Positions 15,975 through 24,454 are shown, numbered from the stretch's first letter. The stretch is 31,451 nucleotides of DNA from Candidatus Cloacimonadota bacterium (GCA_023421135.1 JAEZUG010000099.1:1-31451), one strand, 5' to 3'. Numbers and translations are program-made. Notes: generated by a model not told the origin, from the letters alone.

Positions 15975-16717
15975 TGAAACAACTCGAACTTATTAAGCTA
16001 AAGAAAACTTACGACAGCAAGTATTATGCCGTCAATGAGATCAGCCTGGCTCTGGAGCGCGGTGATTTCATTATCCTTCTGGGACTCTCCGGCTCCGGAA
16101 AATCCACTCTGCTGCGCTGTATCAACCGTCTGATCGAGCCCTCTTCCGGAGATATCCTCTATGAAGGCAAATCCATCACAGGGCTTCAGGGCAAGGACTT
16201 ACGCAGCTACCGCAGAAAGATTGCCATGGTCTTTCAGCAGTTTAACCTGGTGAAGAACCTCACGGTTCAGACCAACGTCCTCACTGGCCGCTTGGGCTAC
16301 CACTCCCTGGGCTCTGCCTTCTCAAAAGCAGATCTGGAGCTGGCTCAGCACAATCTTGAGCGGGTTGGACTGGCAGATTATAGCAAGAGAATGGTGAAAC
16401 AGCTCTCGGGAGGGCAACAGCAACGGGTGGCAATCGCCCGGGCTCTGATGCAGGAACCAGATCTGATTCTGGCAGATGAACCGGTCGCCAGCCTGGATCC
16501 CGCCACGGCAGATTCCATCATGCAATATCTGGGCGAGATTAACCGCCGGGACGGCATCAGCGTGATCTGCAGCTTGCACTTCCTCAGCCTGGCAAGGCGT
16601 TATGGAAACCGGGTTTACGCTCTGAAAGGTGGCATCTGCGCCTTTGAAGGCGAGCCCAAAGATATTGACGAAGCCCGCTTCAAACAAATCTATGGAGAGG
16701 ATGCGCAGATAATCTGA
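15974..16717 (+). CDS. PhnC-like ABC transporter ATP-binding protein
   Basis: A 247-residue ABC ATPase. Walker A is GLSGSGKST, the Q-loop is MVFQQFNLV, the signature is QLSGGQQQRVAIARAL, Walker B is LILADEPVASLDP, and the H-loop His is in CSLHFLSLA. FQQFNLVKNLTVQTNVLTGRLG is typical of the PhnC subgroup. ATP hydrolysis would power import of the ligand held by the preceding PhnD-like lipoprotein. The ATG at 15974 overlaps the preceding stop; a GTG at 15971 is an alternative. It is the last gene of the run; a strong intrinsic terminator follows at 16751 with no PhnE permease in between. Confidence 0.9.
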   Translation: MKQLELIKLKKTYDSKYYAVNEISLALERGDFIILLGLSGSGKSTLLRCINRLIEPSSGDILYEGKSITGLQGKDLRSYRRKIAMVFQQFNLVKNLTVQTNVLTGRLGYHSLGSAFSKADLELAQHNLERVGLADYSKRMVKQLSGGQQQRVAIARALMQEPDLILADEPVASLDPATADSIMQYLGEINRRDGISVICSLHFLSLARRYGNRVYALKGGICAFEGEPKDIDEARFKQIYGEDAQII

Positions 16718-16750
16718 CAATCTATAAGAATAGAAAGCCGAATATAGTGG

Positions 16751-16774
16751 AAGCGACATCTTGTCGCTTTTTTT
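16751..16774 (+). terminator. Rho-independent terminator after the OadB-PhnC operon
   Basis: AAGCGACA (16751-16758), loop TCT, TGTCGCTT (16762-16769), then a T-run to 16774. A textbook hairpin and T-tract, 34 nt after the PhnC-like stop; it ends the seven-gene unit. The stretch 16775-16835 shows nothing I can name. Confidence 0.9.
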
Positions 16775-16835
16775 ACAAACAACAGGTCAAGATGACGCAT
16801 ATTGAGCAGATTCAAAAGGATTATTTCCTCTCTGA

Positions 16836-16933
16836 GACGACACCCCTCAAACACCTATTACACACCCATAAGACACGCATGATTTTACATGGGTGTCACA
16901 TGGGTGTCTCATGGGTGTCTCATGCGTGTCGTC
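16836..16933 (+). repeat. 92-nt inverted 11-mer element, copy 3 (core 16839-16930)
   Basis: Left arm: GACACCCCTCA, AACACCTATTA, CACACCCATAA, GACACGCATGA (16839-16882). Loop TTTT (16883-16886). Right arm: ACATGGGTGTC twice, TCATGGGTGTC, TCATGCGTGTC (16887-16930). GAC (16836-16838) and GTC (16931-16933) lengthen the outer stem. It points to the sulfur flavoprotein gene, is separate from the terminator at 16751, and TTGACAG begins 44 nt downstream. Confidence 0.92.
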
Positions 16934-16974
16934 TTAGTGACAAGTGATTTTAGGGACGGCTGCGCAATAATTAG

Positions 16975-17008
16975 TTGACAGGATTTCGCTAGTACTATCA
17001 AGTAGGAT
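16975..17008 (+). promoter_or_regulatory. candidate promoter for the sulfur flavoprotein gene
   Basis: TTGACA (16975-16980) is followed by TAGGAT (17003-17008) at 22 nt, longer than standard, as at the OadB promoter; TACTAT at 16993-16998 is too close. The -35 is convincing and the -10 uncertain. Confidence 0.4.
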
Positions 17009-17044
17009 CAAATAGAAAAAAGTACTTAAAAAGAGGAATAAACG

Positions 17045-19510
17045 ATGGCTAGATACGTTATCATCGGTGGAGTTGCGGGCGGAGCAACCACTGCTGCCAG
17101 ACTGCGCAGAATGGATGAAAGCGCGGAGATAATCATGTTTGAACGCGGTAGCTACATATCCTATGCAAATTGTGGCTTGCCCTACTATATTGGCGGAGTG
17201 ATTGCCGAGCGTGATCGCCTTTTTGTACAAACACCCCAATCCTTCAAAGCCAGACTCAATGTGGATATCCGCATCGATAGCGAAGTGATAGCTATTGATA
17301 GAACCGCTAAACAGGTAACGGTAAAAAATACCAAGACCGGTGAAGAATATACCGAATCCTACGACAAGCTGATGCTTTCCCCAGGGGCTGAGCCTCTGCG
17401 TCCCGGGATCCCCGGGATCAGCGATGAACGGATCTTTACTCTGCGCAGCGTTCCGGATACAGACAAGATAAAAGCTTATATCAAGACCCACGAAGTGAAG
17501 CGCGCCGTGATCGTCGGAGCCGGATTCATCGGCCTCGAGATGGCAGAAAACCTGCATCATCTGGGCATCTTCGTTACCATCGTGGAGATGGCGGAGCAAG
17601 TGATGACTCCTCTGGATTATGAGATGGCAGCCGAAGTGCATCAACATCTCAAGACCAAGAAAGTGGAGTTTTATCTCAAGGATGCGGTCAATGCCTTTGT
17701 GCAAGAGCCGGATGGCCTGCACGTTCGCCTCAAGAGCGGAAAATCCTTGCAGACCGATATGGTGATGCTCTCCATCGGTGTGCGTCCGGACAGCCATCTG
17801 GCAGAAGCTGCGGGATTGGAACTGGGCGTCAACAAAGGCATCGTGGTCAATGAATACATGCAGACCACCGATCCGGATATCTATGCCGTGGGCGATGCTG
17901 TGGTTTTTCCCAGCCCGATTACAGGCAAGCCTTTCCTCACCTATCTGGCAGGACCTGCCAATAAGCAGGCGCGTATAGCCGCAGATAACATGATCCTGGG
18001 TAATAAACGCAAGTACATCGGCTCTATCTCGACCGCTATTGCCAAGGTCTTTGACCTCACCGTGGCTGCCACAGGCGTCTCCGAGAAGGTGTTGAAGCAC
18101 GAGGGAATTCCCTATATATCTTCAATTATCCATTCTTCTTCCCATGCAGGCTATTATCCCGATGCTCTGCCGATGACTGTAAAGATCGTCTTTGATCCCG
18201 CCGATGGCAGGCTCCTGGGCTCTCAGATTGTGGGTTTTGACGGGGTGGATAAGCGTATAGATATGATGGCGCATATCCTCAAACATCGGGAGACCATCTA
18301 TGATCTGGAAGAGATCGAGCACGCCTATGCACCACCTTTCTCCTCTGCCAAGGATCCGGTCAATGTAGCCGGTCTGGTGGCGGATAATATCCTGAATGGT
18401 TTGGTCAAGATCATCCACTGGGATGAGCTGCGCAACCTGGATTATTCAAACACTGTCCTGATTGATGTGCGCACCCCTGATGAGCACAAACTGGGCAGCA
18501 TCGACCGCGCTATCAATATCGATGTCGATACCATGCGAGGACGCCTGGACGAGATTCCCAAGGGACAAAAGATCGTAGTCTTCTGTGGCACGGGACACCG
18601 TTCCTATTTCGCTTCGCGCATCCTGGTGCAGAGTGGATTCCCGGAGGTTTACAACCTCTCCGGCGGTTATCTCACCTACGAACACGCCACTCAAAAGCAA
18701 TCCAACGAGGATATCTTCTCCAAGGATGTGATCGGCAAGGATGATCATATCTATCAGAGCGATCCTGAGAAGAGCAGCAGCCCCAGCGGAAATAGCTTTG
18801 AAGCCGATGCCTGCGGTCTGCAGTGTCCGGGGCCTATCATGCGCTTGAAGATGGAGATGGATCGCCTGGCTGGTGGTGATCAGCTCAGGATTTCTGCCAC
18901 AGATCAGGGCTTTGCCAAAGACGTTCCGGCTTGGTGCAAGATGACGGGGAATACCCTGATCGGCATCGAGACCGAAGGACGCAAGATCATTGCCACAGTC
19001 CAGAAGGGCGGGGCAGTGGAGCCTAGCGGTGGAGCAGGCGGTAGAAACAAAACTATCGTGGTCTTCAGCGATGATATGGACAGAGCTTTGGCATCCTTCG
19101 TGATCGCCAATGGCGCAGCCACCACCGGTAAGAAAGTGACGATGTTTTTCACCTTCTGGGGACTCAATATCATCAAGCGGGAAAACAAACCCAAAGTTGA
19201 AAAAGACTTTATGGGCAGGATGTTTGGGATGATGATGCCCTCCAGCTCCAAAGGGCTGGCGCTCTCCAAGATCAATTTTGCCGGGATCGGGCCGATGCTG
19301 ATGCGTAAACGCATGAAAGATAAGAATGTGGATTCCCTGGAGATGATGATCATGCAAGCCAAGCACGCTGGAGTCGAGATGATTGCCTGCCAGATGTCTA
19401 TGGATATCATGGGCGTGATGGCTGAGGAACTGATCGATGGAGTCACTATCGGCGGAGTTGCGACCTATCTTTCCGAAGCGGAGCAGGCAAATCTGAACCT
19501 GTTTATCTAG
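17045..19510 (+). CDS. CoA-disulfide reductase-like flavoprotein fused to rhodanese, TusA and DsrE domains
   Basis: An 821-residue cytosolic protein combining four sulfur-handling modules. Residues 1 to about 445: FAD/NAD(P)H-dependent pyridine nucleotide-disulfide oxidoreductase of the CoADR/NADH oxidase/Npsr group, with GGVAGGATTAARLRR for FAD and redox Cys43 in SYANCGLPYY, the same position as in Staphylococcus CoADR. About 455-550: rhodanese domain with Cys514 in FCGTGHRS. About 588-660: TusA-like domain with Cys594 in GLQCPGP. About 668-821: DsrE/F/H-like domain with Cys782 in MIACQMSMDIMG. Each module keeps its cysteine, so a sulfane-sulfur relay or polysulfide/CoA-persulfide reduction is plausible. 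Such multi-domain fusions are known in anaerobes. AGAGGA precedes the ATG. It is a single-gene unit, bounded by repeat copy 3 and the kinase promoter. Confidence 0.92.
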   Translation: MARYVIIGGVAGGATTAARLRRMDESAEIIMFERGSYISYANCGLPYYIGGVIAERDRLFVQTPQSFKARLNVDIRIDSEVIAIDRTAKQVTVKNTKTGEEYTESYDKLMLSPGAEPLRPGIPGISDERIFTLRSVPDTDKIKAYIKTHEVKRAVIVGAGFIGLEMAENLHHLGIFVTIVEMAEQVMTPLDYEMAAEVHQHLKTKKVEFYLKDAVNAFVQEPDGLHVRLKSGKSLQTDMVMLSIGVRPDSHLAEAAGLELGVNKGIVVNEYMQTTDPDIYAVGDAVVFPSPITGKPFLTYLAGPANKQARIAADNMILGNKRKYIGSISTAIAKVFDLTVAATGVSEKVLKHEGIPYISSIIHSSSHAGYYPDALPMTVKIVFDPADGRLLGSQIVGFDGVDKRIDMMAHILKHRETIYDLEEIEHAYAPPFSSAKDPVNVAGLVADNILNGLVKIIHWDELRNLDYSNTVLIDVRTPDEHKLGSIDRAINIDVDTMRGRLDEIPKGQKIVVFCGTGHRSYFASRILVQSGFPEVYNLSGGYLTYEHATQKQSNEDIFSKDVIGKDDHIYQSDPEKSSSPSGNSFEADACGLQCPGPIMRLKMEMDRLAGGDQLRISATDQGFAKDVPAWCKMTGNTLIGIETEGRKIIATVQKGGAVEPSGGAGGRNKTIVVFSDDMDRALASFVIANGAATTGKKVTMFFTFWGLNIIKRENKPKVEKDFMGRMFGMMMPSSSKGLALSKINFAGIGPMLMRKRMKDKNVDSLEMMIMQAKHAGVEMIACQMSMDIMGVMAEELIDGVTIGGVATYLSEAEQANLNLFI

Positions 19511-19533
19511 AAGAGCTAAGTCTTTCATTTTAC

Positions 19534-19580
19534 TTGACTGCTTTTCAACAGTCTGATAGTATGGTGCCTGAAATACTATC
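19534..19580 (+). promoter_or_regulatory. promoter of the TPR histidine kinase gene with overlapping inverted repeats
   Basis: TTGACT (19534-19539), 17-nt spacer, TAGTAT (19557-19562). Two dyads overlap it: GACTG (19536-19540) with CAGTC (19549-19553), and a perfect 8-bp pair GATAGTAT (19555-19562) with ATACTATC (19573-19580) that covers the -10 and the expected start site. Either could be an operator. The ATG at 19598 has GGGAG upstream. Confidence 0.65.
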
Positions 19581-19597
19581 GTGGGAGATGTGTATTC

Positions 19598-21559
19598 ATG
19601 GTTGCAAAGCTAACTGAACAGCAAAGGCTTGAATTTGACGAGCTTCTGGATCATAAGCCAGATCTCAATCAGGACGAAATTGCCCGCAGATTGGCTGTGT
19701 TTGAGACCTTGGTGGAACAAGGCAAGATCGCACTGAAGGATGAGATCTACCCCCGTCTGATGATGGAAAAGGCTCGTCTTCTGGCCATGAATGGAGATTA
19801 TTCCTCATCCCTGCAAGCACTCCAATTGGTGCACAAAGCCTGTCTGGTGCAGAGAAACAGGGATTGTGAGATACGTTGCCGCAACAATATGGCTTTGGTG
19901 AAGCAGGAACTGGGTGAGCTTTTTGAAGCAATTGATATGTGGGAGAAGCTACTACAGGAAGATCTGGACATCGATGCCAGGGTGCTCTATACCAACAATC
20001 TGGGTGTGGCATACAATCGAGCTCTAAAACCCAAGGAAGCTATCAAAGCCTATTTTGCTGCTCTGGAGCTACTTGATAGCGGAGAAGTTTCAAACAGCGC
20101 TGCAGATATCTACAACAATCTGGGCAATATCAACCGGGGCTCTGGCAATATGGATAAAGCCCTGGAATACTTCTTCAATGCTTTGGGAATGTATAAGCAG
20201 CTTGATAATCCTCAGCGCATAGCCTTGATATACAATAACCTTTCTGCCACCTACAACGAGCTGCAGGATCTGGAGAATGCCGAGAAATACTCCATCCTGG
20301 CCTTGGAACACTATAGAAAATACATGCCAGAGCACACGATGTCTGTGGTCTTAAACAACTATGCCGCTCTCAGGATGCTTCAGTTCAAGTTTACCGAAGC
20401 AGAAGAACTCTACAAGGAATCCCTGGAGATTGCTGAACGTTATCACGACGAGTTTATGCAAACCAAGATCCTGAACAACCTGGCTTTGATAGCCACAGAA
20501 CAAGATGATCCCGATCTGGCGATTCACTATGCTGAAGAATCCAGAACCATTGCTCACCGTACCCAGGATCTGATCTCCGAGAAAAACGCCTATTCCTGTC
20601 TCAAGGATGCCTGGCAGAGTAAACATGATTTTACCCAGGCCTATCTGGCGCAGAGCGTGGAAATGGTGCTGATTGGCAGGATAAACCAGAACAACACTCC
20701 CCTGGATATCGCTCAGGCTGAGGCACGCTTCTTACAAAGGCAGCTCGAGGCTCAATTGGAAGTCTATCGCAAGCAGAATGAAGCTCTCGAAAAGAGCAAT
20801 CAGATCATCCTGGATAAGACCAAAGAGATGGAGACCCAGAACAACCTGCTGATGGCGACAAATCAATTGATGGGCAGGATAATCTCCATCATTACCCACG
20901 ATGTGAGAGGCCCGGTGGCAACCATAGCTCAGATTGCGGAATTGCTATGCACCGGAGGCTTGGAGGATAAACGGGAAGAGACTCTGCGGCAATTGCATCT
21001 TTCAGCCCGGAGAACAGAGGGGCTGATCGACGATCTGCTCTATCTGGCGAGTCGGTACAAATCCGGTCTGGATGAAGATCCGGTGGAGCTGGAACTTTGC
21101 GAGACCCTGCGGGATGGAGTGAAGCTGGCAGAAACAGTTGCCACTCCCAAGGGTATCAAGCTTCAGTTCTCCACTAACAGAACTCAATTGAAGGTCTTTA
21201 TTGCCAAGGAACGGCTTCGTCTCATCGTTCGGAACCTGATCTCCAATGCCATCAAGTTTTCCAATCCGGGTGATACCATTAGAGTGGAGGTTCTGGCAGA
21301 TGATGAGACTCTGCGCTTGTGCGTGAGGGATCAGGGCATTGGTATGACCGAGAAGCAGGTTCAAAAGATTCTTGCCGGAGCAGTCTTTACCGAGCTGGGT
21401 ACGCAGCAGGAAAAAGGCTTTGGCATGGGCTTGGTCTTCGTGCTGGAAGCCATCCTGCACACAGGCGGCACTCTGCAGATAGATAGCAAACCTGGAGAGG
21501 GCTCTGCCTTTATCATCAGCTACCGTATGGTGGATCTTGCAGTAGAATCCCAGCCCTGA
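19598..21559 (+). CDS. soluble TPR-containing sensor histidine kinase
   Basis: A 653-residue protein without signal or membrane segments. Residues to about 345 are tetratricopeptide units (YTNNLGVAYNRALKPKEAIKAY; YNNLGNINRGSGNMDKALEYF; YNNLSATYNELQDLENAEKYS; LNNLALIATEQDDPDLAI). About 370-425 is a coiled coil. The H-box is IITHDVRGPVATIAQ with His434, the N-box is LIVRNLISNAIKFSNPGD, and the glycine boxes are DQGIGM and GFGMGL, so catalysis should be intact. TPR kinases of this form sense internal signals or protein partners. No response regulator gene is adjacent, so its partner is elsewhere. The gene has its own promoter and converges on the secreted-protein gene across a shared hairpin terminator. 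Confidence 0.92.
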   Translation: MVAKLTEQQRLEFDELLDHKPDLNQDEIARRLAVFETLVEQGKIALKDEIYPRLMMEKARLLAMNGDYSSSLQALQLVHKACLVQRNRDCEIRCRNNMALVKQELGELFEAIDMWEKLLQEDLDIDARVLYTNNLGVAYNRALKPKEAIKAYFAALELLDSGEVSNSAADIYNNLGNINRGSGNMDKALEYFFNALGMYKQLDNPQRIALIYNNLSATYNELQDLENAEKYSILALEHYRKYMPEHTMSVVLNNYAALRMLQFKFTEAEELYKESLEIAERYHDEFMQTKILNNLALIATEQDDPDLAIHYAEESRTIAHRTQDLISEKNAYSCLKDAWQSKHDFTQAYLAQSVEMVLIGRINQNNTPLDIAQAEARFLQRQLEAQLEVYRKQNEALEKSNQIILDKTKEMETQNNLLMATNQLMGRIISIITHDVRGPVATIAQIAELLCTGGLEDKREETLRQLHLSARRTEGLIDDLLYLASRYKSGLDEDPVELELCETLRDGVKLAETVATPKGIKLQFSTNRTQLKVFIAKERLRLIVRNLISNAIKFSNPGDTIRVEVLADDETLRLCVRDQGIGMTEKQVQKILAGAVFTELGTQQEKGFGMGLVFVLEAILHTGGTLQIDSKPGEGSAFIISYRMVDLAVESQP

Positions 21560-21594
21560 AGATATCCAGAATATTAGAGCTAAGTTTATAGCAA

Positions 21595-21630
21595 AGAAAA
21601 AAGGGTGATCCGAGGATCACCCTTCTTTTA
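21595..21630 (-). terminator. bidirectional intrinsic terminator between convergent genes
   Basis: AAGGGTGATCC (21601-21611) and GGATCACCCTT (21614-21624) form an 11-bp perfect stem. On the minus strand a T-rich run follows (from the A-rich 21594-21600), ending the secreted-protein gene; on the plus strand CTTTTA follows, which may also stop the kinase transcript. Confidence 0.9.
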
Positions 21631-21643
21631 TCTGAGACAGATA

Positions 21644-24454
21644 TTACTTGGAGAGCAACATCTTCTTGGTGAGAGTCTGACCTTCGGAGCTAAGTCTGTA
21701 GAAATAGACACCGCTGGCAACGCTTGTGCCATTGTCGTCACGACCATTCCAGATGATGTTGTGGTTACCGGCTTCAACGACACCGCTCACCAGAGTCTTC
21801 ACGACCTGACCCTTGATGTTGTAAACACGCAGGGTGGTATTGGAAGTGGTGGGAATGCTGTATGCAATTGTGGTGCTGGGGTTGAAGGGGTTGGGATAGT
21901 TGTTAGCGCTGAAGACAGGGACTGTTACGTCGCCTTCATTGCTGACAGTATATTGAACGATTGCACGGATCATAACGTCACCTTCGGTGATGGGTTCCCA
22001 TGCAGTGGTAAGTCTCTTGTAGCTATGACCAGTGTGGTTTGTGTCCAGTCCGATCTGAGAAGCACCGGCAGTTTCCAGAATGGCAATGTAGAAAGTACCA
22101 TTGGCATCGTTGATGTTCTCGGGCAGGGTAATGAAGTTCCAGCCGGGAACAACGTTTGCTGCAGGATACTGGAATTGAGCCATCTGTGTGCCGGGCATTC
22201 CGTCTGTACCATTGTCGTCAAAGACGCGGATGATGATACCGGCTGTGCCTTGAGTGTGCACAAAGACCTTGGCATACTTCACGGTCACAGGATCACCATA
22301 GACGTATTTGGCAGCCATCTGGCGAGTGGAGCCAACAGTGTAACCGGCTTCAGCAGTGCCATCATCGTTCATGAGTTCGGCATGCATTGTGGGAAGCACG
22401 AAGGCAGTGACGGTGTTGGAGGCCAGGGATTCGTTGGTGCCGTACATTGCGGTCACGTAATAGGTGTGCAAGCCACCCTCAACGTTCATATCGGTGTAGT
22501 TGAGCTGGGTTCCGGGAACTTCGTCGATCAGGATGGTGTCACGATAGATCTTGTAAGCAGTGACGTCACGATCGCGGGTTTCGGTTCTGTTCACAGCCAG
22601 TTCACCGCTGGTGATCTGATAGTTTTCGGGTAGATCTTGACCAAGGACATACTCACGACCAGCAGCGTCTTCCACATAAATACGGATGTTCCAGTTGTAG
22701 GTCAGAGTTGCACCCAGGGCTGTCAGTGTGGTCCAGGCATTGTTGAAACGAATCACGTTGCCATAACCTTCGACGGGAGCAGTTGCATCATCACAACCGG
22801 CAGGATATCCGCCAGTGGCGTTGCAACGATAACCAGCCATCACGATGGTCTGGGCAGGGATAGTCCAGGGAGTGGTGAGAATGATCTCATTCCACTGATC
22901 TGCCACAGGGTTGGTGATAGCTTGTTCATAGACCATGTTTCCAGCTGCGCCAGTCCAGATTCTCACAGCATAGGAGCTTAGAGTTGCAGGCTCGGCGGGG
23001 AAGACTTTGATCTTGGTGATGTTCATGCCAACCCAGGGGGAGATGCCATGATCGCCAACGGGATCCCATTTGGCTGCAACGTCAAAATCTGCTGCGCCAT
23101 TGGTTCCGATGGAGTTTCCGGCATTCTCGCCGTCATAATTCAACCAGCCGGGTTCGCCGCCGCCGCCACCACCAGGAACTGTCCAGTTCAGGGCAACGTT
23201 TGCGCCGGTAACTTCAGCTTCAAGGTTTTCGGGCTCGGCGATGAAGATATCGTTGTAGATCTTGAAATCATCAATCATGAGACCGGTTCCACTCGGGGCA
23301 TCGGCATCAGATTTGAAGTACCAACGGAAGATAGCTGTCTGGCCTGCATAGTTCGGTGAAAGCAGACCGGTGAGGGTGTAGCTATCTACCATGGAAGCCC
23401 ATTCAGGTGGTGCATCGGAATATACGTAGTTACTACCGGCAGGATCATGAAAGGGATTGCTCATGGCATACCAGGCAGTTCCACCATCCACAGAGATCTC
23501 CCAACCAAAGTAATCAACTTCGGGGAAGGTATCAGGATCGGTGAACAAACCTTTGATCATGAAGTCGGCTCTGATATCTCCGCTGGTGGGAAGAACGATC
23601 TCAGGGCTGACCAGGTAGTTCATCATATTGGTGTTATAGGTGCCTTGGGGGTTGGACAGAGCCATCACGTGGCTGGGTGACGGAGCAAGGGCATCTGTGG
23701 CAATGTGCCAGTGGTCTCCACCCAGGGGAACCATGCTGGACCAAGTCATTTGACCATCGTCCACGCCGTTGTTGGTATAACCACCAACGGAGATGTCGTC
23801 CACCATCATACCAAACATAGCAGGGGCATCGCCGGTGCTATAGGCAGGATCAGAACCAAAGGCAAAGCGGATCTTGACGGATTGTCCCACGTAGGTACTA
23901 AGGTCGAAGTTTGCATTCACCCAAGTAGCTTGGACGCCACCCCAACCGGGGATGTTCGGGCCTTCATTATGCTCAAAGCCAAAGGAATAGGCAGAGGTCA
24001 TGTTGTAGGCAGGAGTTCCGCTGATGGGAGTCCAGGTGGTGCCACCATCGGTGGAGATACGCACATTACAGGCGTCCCATCCGGTATAAGGAGCTGTGGC
24101 TCCCGAGGTGGCTTCAACGTTATAGCGAAGCTTAAAAGTGAGAGCGGTGCTGCCGGCAGCAATTGTGCGGGCAGGGGTATCCAACACTACATACTGGTGA
24201 TCATGATAACCACCGATGTTTGAGCCGGATGCAAGAGCAGGATCACCCATCCACCAGACGTTGCCCTGGGCATCACCATTGTTGTAAACATGCCAGTTGC
24301 TGGGAGCTTCTCCACCGTCATAGTGAGTCCAACCAGTGGCTCCGGATTCGAAGTCTTCCTGGTAGTGAACCACTTCGTAACGGCTTGTGTTACCAGCCAT
24401 CAGCATAGTAGTTAAAGCGACGAGGGCTAAAATAACTAGCCATCTTTGTTTCAT
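21644..24454 (-). CDS. large secreted protein with adhesin-like domains, nested fn3 domain and C-terminal sorting domain
   Basis: A 936-residue exported protein. A signal peptide (VILALVALTTMLMAG) is followed by two jelly-roll-like regions of the MAM/choice-of-anchor J type: about 25-225 (YQEDFESGATGWTHYDGG, later MVDDISVGG) and about 235-405 (ending MIDDFKIYND). A fibronectin type III domain begins near 410 (LEAEVTGANVALNWTVPG) but is interrupted after Pro427 by a Gly6 tract and about 200 residues (GWLNYDGENAGNSIGTNGAA ...), resuming near 632 (VTAYKIYRDTILIDEVPG). Another beta domain follows. The end, from YPNPFNPSTTIAYSIP to SEGQTLTKKMLLSK, is the FlgD-like/type A sorting domain used for type IX secretion in the FCB group. 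It probably acts at or beyond the cell surface. AAGGAGG precedes the ATG; a near-consensus promoter lies upstream. Confidence 0.9.
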   Translation of the reverse strand: MKQRWLVILALVALTTMLMAGNTSRYEVVHYQEDFESGATGWTHYDGGEAPSNWHVYNNGDAQGNVWWMGDPALASGSNIGGYHDHQYVVLDTPARTIAAGSTALTFKLRYNVEATSGATAPYTGWDACNVRISTDGGTTWTPISGTPAYNMTSAYSFGFEHNEGPNIPGWGGVQATWVNANFDLSTYVGQSVKIRFAFGSDPAYSTGDAPAMFGMMVDDISVGGYTNNGVDDGQMTWSSMVPLGGDHWHIATDALAPSPSHVMALSNPQGTYNTNMMNYLVSPEIVLPTSGDIRADFMIKGLFTDPDTFPEVDYFGWEISVDGGTAWYAMSNPFHDPAGSNYVYSDAPPEWASMVDSYTLTGLLSPNYAGQTAIFRWYFKSDADAPSGTGLMIDDFKIYNDIFIAEPENLEAEVTGANVALNWTVPGGGGGGEPGWLNYDGENAGNSIGTNGAADFDVAAKWDPVGDHGISPWVGMNITKIKVFPAEPATLSSYAVRIWTGAAGNMVYEQAITNPVADQWNEIILTTPWTIPAQTIVMAGYRCNATGGYPAGCDDATAPVEGYGNVIRFNNAWTTLTALGATLTYNWNIRIYVEDAAGREYVLGQDLPENYQITSGELAVNRTETRDRDVTAYKIYRDTILIDEVPGTQLNYTDMNVEGGLHTYYVTAMYGTNESLASNTVTAFVLPTMHAELMNDDGTAEAGYTVGSTRQMAAKYVYGDPVTVKYAKVFVHTQGTAGIIIRVFDDNGTDGMPGTQMAQFQYPAANVVPGWNFITLPENINDANGTFYIAILETAGASQIGLDTNHTGHSYKRLTTAWEPITEGDVMIRAIVQYTVSNEGDVTVPVFSANNYPNPFNPSTTIAYSIPTTSNTTLRVYNIKGQVVKTLVSGVVEAGNHNIIWNGRDDNGTSVASGVYFYRLSSEGQTLTKKMLLSK

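Noticed and set aside
16747..16947. 66-codon frame across the terminator and repeat copy 3
   Set aside because: Starts at a terminator hairpin and reads through the repeat; not coding.
18446..19528. 360-codon open frame antisense to the sulfur flavoprotein
   Set aside because: Shadow of the rhodanese, TusA and DsrE regions, all of which have intact motifs in the plus frame.
21605..22633. 342-codon plus-strand frame over the 3' end of the large secreted protein
   Set aside because: Runs through the terminator hairpin and mirrors the sorting domain; not a gene.
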